Both the position numbers and the translations under genes were made by a program. Below the pieces are notes generated by a model that saw nothing but the letters and a program-made list of their open reading frames with translations, was not told where the DNA came from and searched no databases. Below, piece by piece: positions 16,080 through 17,369 of a stretch of 17,369 bases of DNA (positions within the stretch are counted from its first letter, which is position 1; every line of letters begins with the position of its first letter). Location of the stretch: contig SSNU01002997.1 in assembly GCA_012064415.1 (NCBI GenBank), positions 1-17,369 on the forward strand. The letters are read 5' to 3'. The DNA is from Gyrodactylus bullatarudis (Eukaryota; Platyhelminthes; Monogenea; Gyrodactylidea; Gyrodactylidae).

Positions 16080-16234
16080 CACAGCATAGTGTCGCTCAAT
16101 ACGCAAGTCAGCATAGTAATCACAGTATAGTGGTTACAGTAATCTAACAAATAACTTGTATAAACATAAATAAAATAGGCAATCACAGTATAGTGATGCG
16201 GTTATCTACGAGAACAGTAAGTCACAGTATAGTG
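16080..16234. repeat. Four-copy palindromic motif array in the LTR
   Basis: CACAGCATAGTG at 16080-16091, then CACAGTATAGTG at 16121-16132, 16184-16195 and 16223-16234. With flanks, the third copy is ATCAC-agtata-GTGAT and the fourth GTCAC-agtata-GTGAC, so the outer pair changes on both sides together. Start-to-start spacing is 41, 63 and 39 bp. A dimeric regulator site or hairpin is possible. Confidence 0.8.
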
Positions 16235-16417
16235 ACGAACTAATCTAATCTAAAATAAAATTTTTTCATTCTGATTAGCAAAGGGCCAGAGAAATAATAG
16301 GGAGTTGGGGGTAAATATTTTTATTCAGTCAATCACCAAGAGAGTTTAAGGAATAGTGGAATCAAAAATCAGACGTAGAGTTGAAAGAATAGTGGAATGC
16401 AATGGTCTATTCGAAGG

Positions 16418-16424
16418 TATATAA
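16418..16424 (+). promoter_or_regulatory. TATA box candidate in the LTR
   Basis: TATATAA, about 350 bp inside the LTR start and downstream of the palindromic array, which is a usual place for the U3 promoter. In AT-rich DNA the word alone is weak evidence. Confidence 0.35.
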
Positions 16425-16573
16425 CGTAAATTCATACCCTCACACACATCCATGTATTTCACTCACAATCTCAACATTGAAATATAGGAAGGGTGATTAA
16501 GTCGTATGAAAAGTAACGAGTAATTAGCAAGAAAGGGTCTAATTAATAAGGAAAACTATGTTTTCATTCACGA

Positions 16574-16866
16574 TAAAAAAACACCAAAAACTCTTCAATA
16601 AATAGCAACAGTGAAGAGAAAAAGGTGAAATAGCTCACATAGCCCACGGTAGTTGTAGAATAGTTCTTTTGAACACACAAATTAGGTTTATACCTGTGAA
16701 GAATGAATTTCTCCTTCACCCACACATCTGTGCTGTCATCCCCTGGGTTTTTGTATAAAATAGAAAAATTAGAAATTGAAGCAGCATGGTTTTCCTGTTT
16801 TAGATGTCTGGTCACCGCGGTATCTTTATTGAGATGATCATGACATCTTGTTGACAATTTCCTAAT
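16574..16866 (-). pseudogene. Penelope-like 3' end with GIY-YIG domain, minus copy B
   Basis: Diverged second copy of the 15407-15701 block, same strand, with the same 3' untranslated segment. The reading begins at RKLSTRCHDHLNKDTAVTRH and continues HAASISNFSILYKNPGDD to YKPNLCVQK. The upstream GIY-YIG strands are missing because a Tigger fragment abuts at about 16867. The catalytic Arg and Tyr strands are therefore gone and the copy is a stub. Confidence 0.75.
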
Positions 16867-17040
16867 AGGATTTTCCTATTTACTACATAAATAAATAGTG
16901 CAGCTTCGTCTAAATTGTATATATTTTCTGCTGAATATCCATTAATGAGAGATGGCAGTCTCATGTAGAAATCTTCCATCAAGTTCATCGGAACACTTCA
17001 TATCTCCAGAAGGCTTAAAATAATATAAATAATTTTTACT
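16867..17040 (-). pseudogene. pogo/Tigger-type transposase fragment 3
   Basis: The minus-strand reading MNLMEDFYMRLPSLINGYSA continues into ENIYNLDEAALF, the Tigger box with the first catalytic Asp intact (Asp in NLDE near 16911). It then reads IYVVN and ends at the junction with Penelope copy B. Upstream, at about 17015-17025, a T-rich run ending in AAG could be an acceptor, but the reading stops at a TGA near 16998. Only the segment before the first Asp and the Asp itself remain. Confidence 0.65.
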
Positions 17041-17158
17041 TTTCTAAATTTCCATCCGTTTTTGTTGCATATTTTCATTAGATGGTTGTGAGAAAAAAAA
17101 ATTGGATGAAAAATTTTGATCATCTTTGAATCGACTCAGCACGTACCGCGGACTTGAA
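17041..17158. other. Short AT-rich spacer
   Basis: About 120 bp leading into the LINE ORF1 start. It contains an A-run (17094-17102) and no coding signal. Confidence 0.4.
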
Positions 17159-17369
17159 ATGTCTCGCCTAAAATTGGATTTATTACAATACCAATCTCAT
17201 ATTACGAAGATATTTAAGCCGAGCTTGATTACTTCGTAAACAATGTCGTTAATCAAACTACTAATCATAAACAATCCTATGCCCAAGTCGCTAATAACCC
17301 AATTCCATCTCGATCCAGGAATCTCACTGGAATCTCAATGACAACTCCAACTATTCAAAATAAATTCAG
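17159..17369 (+). pseudogene. LINE ORF1 5' part, frameshifted, runs off the window
   Basis: The ATG at 17159-17161 opens MSRLKLDLLQYQSHITKIFK, which stops at 17235-17237. The next frame carries AELDYFVNNVVNQTTNHKQS, then YAQVANNPIPSRSRN and on to the window edge without a stop. The K-x-SYAQV box and the Asn/Thr/Ser-rich linker are typical of ORF1 proteins of CR1/Jockey-type LINEs, which bind the element RNA. The ATG-to-box distance of about 50 residues suits an ORF1 N-terminus. It could be the 5' half of the family whose 3' parts lie at 1700-4085, but no overlap exists in this window to test it. Confidence 0.5.

Larger units (their letters stand above)
16071..16560 (+). mobile_element. Probable 3' LTR (start defined, end not)
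   Basis: It begins TGTAGCGA directly after the polypurine tract. Within it are four copies of a CACAGTATAGTG-type palindromic motif (16080-16234) and a GAATAGTGGAAT pair (16351-16362, 16387-16398). A TATATAA box at 16418-16424 would fit the U3 promoter. No matching CA end, polyadenylation site or target duplication could be fixed, and no 5' LTR with this sequence is in the window. Penelope copy B abuts its right side at 16574. Confidence 0.55.

Noticed and set aside
1..17369. CRISPR arrays, tRNA or rRNA genes, bacterial-type operons
   Set aside because: No regularly spaced repeats with unique spacers, no cloverleaf or rRNA-like sequence noticed, and all coding traces are eukaryotic transposon families.

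Overview
The window looks like heterochromatin-type repeat sequence from a small, AT-rich animal genome. The basis is eukaryotic transposon families throughout, GT-AG introns, no bacterial gene layout and no clear host gene. The taxon cannot be fixed from the sequence; the element mix (CR1/Jockey-like LINE, hAT, Tc1/mariner, pogo/Tigger, Merlin, Penelope-like, Ty3/gypsy-type LTR) suggests an invertebrate metazoan.

Layout. Positions 1-103 hold the C-terminal tail of a hAT transposase. Positions 246-1323 (minus) hold a decayed Tc1/mariner-type transposase gene with a 49-nt intron and a Q/S-rich N-terminal extension. From 1700 to 10025 lies the main structure: a degraded LINE followed by a hAT element, of which a 3,890-bp block is present twice in tandem (1860-5749 and 5754-9643) with a 4-bp filler at the junction. 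The second hAT copy is complete: 8165-10017, 1,853 bp, imperfect 13-bp terminal inverted repeats and a perfect 8-bp target-site duplication (gtaatcat). Its transposase carries one frameshift, shared by both copies.

From 10197 to the end the window is a mosaic of broken elements: pogo/Tigger fragment 1 (10197-10731, +), a poorly resolved 1.4-kb stretch with a purine tract and nested hairpin, a Penelope-like reverse transcriptase fragment (about 12160-12588, +), a Merlin transposase remnant (12785-13285, +), a Penelope GIY-YIG endonuclease fragment (13290-13565, +), a Ty3/gypsy RNase H fragment (13974-14290, +), Tigger fragment 2 (14437-15171, +), two diverged Penelope 3' ends on the minus strand (15407-15810 and 16574-16866) flanking a probable LTR with a repeated palindromic motif (from 16071), Tigger fragment 3 (16867-17040, minus), and a LINE ORF1 start that runs off the right edge.

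No gene here looks fully intact. The nearest to functional is the hAT element at 8165-10017, whose ends and target duplication are complete. The features worth a second look are the identical tandem LINE-hAT block, the same-direction subterminal repeats of the hAT, the palindromic repeat array in the LTR, and a possible 28-nt intron in a Tigger copy. I found no convincing sign of a new multi-gene system.
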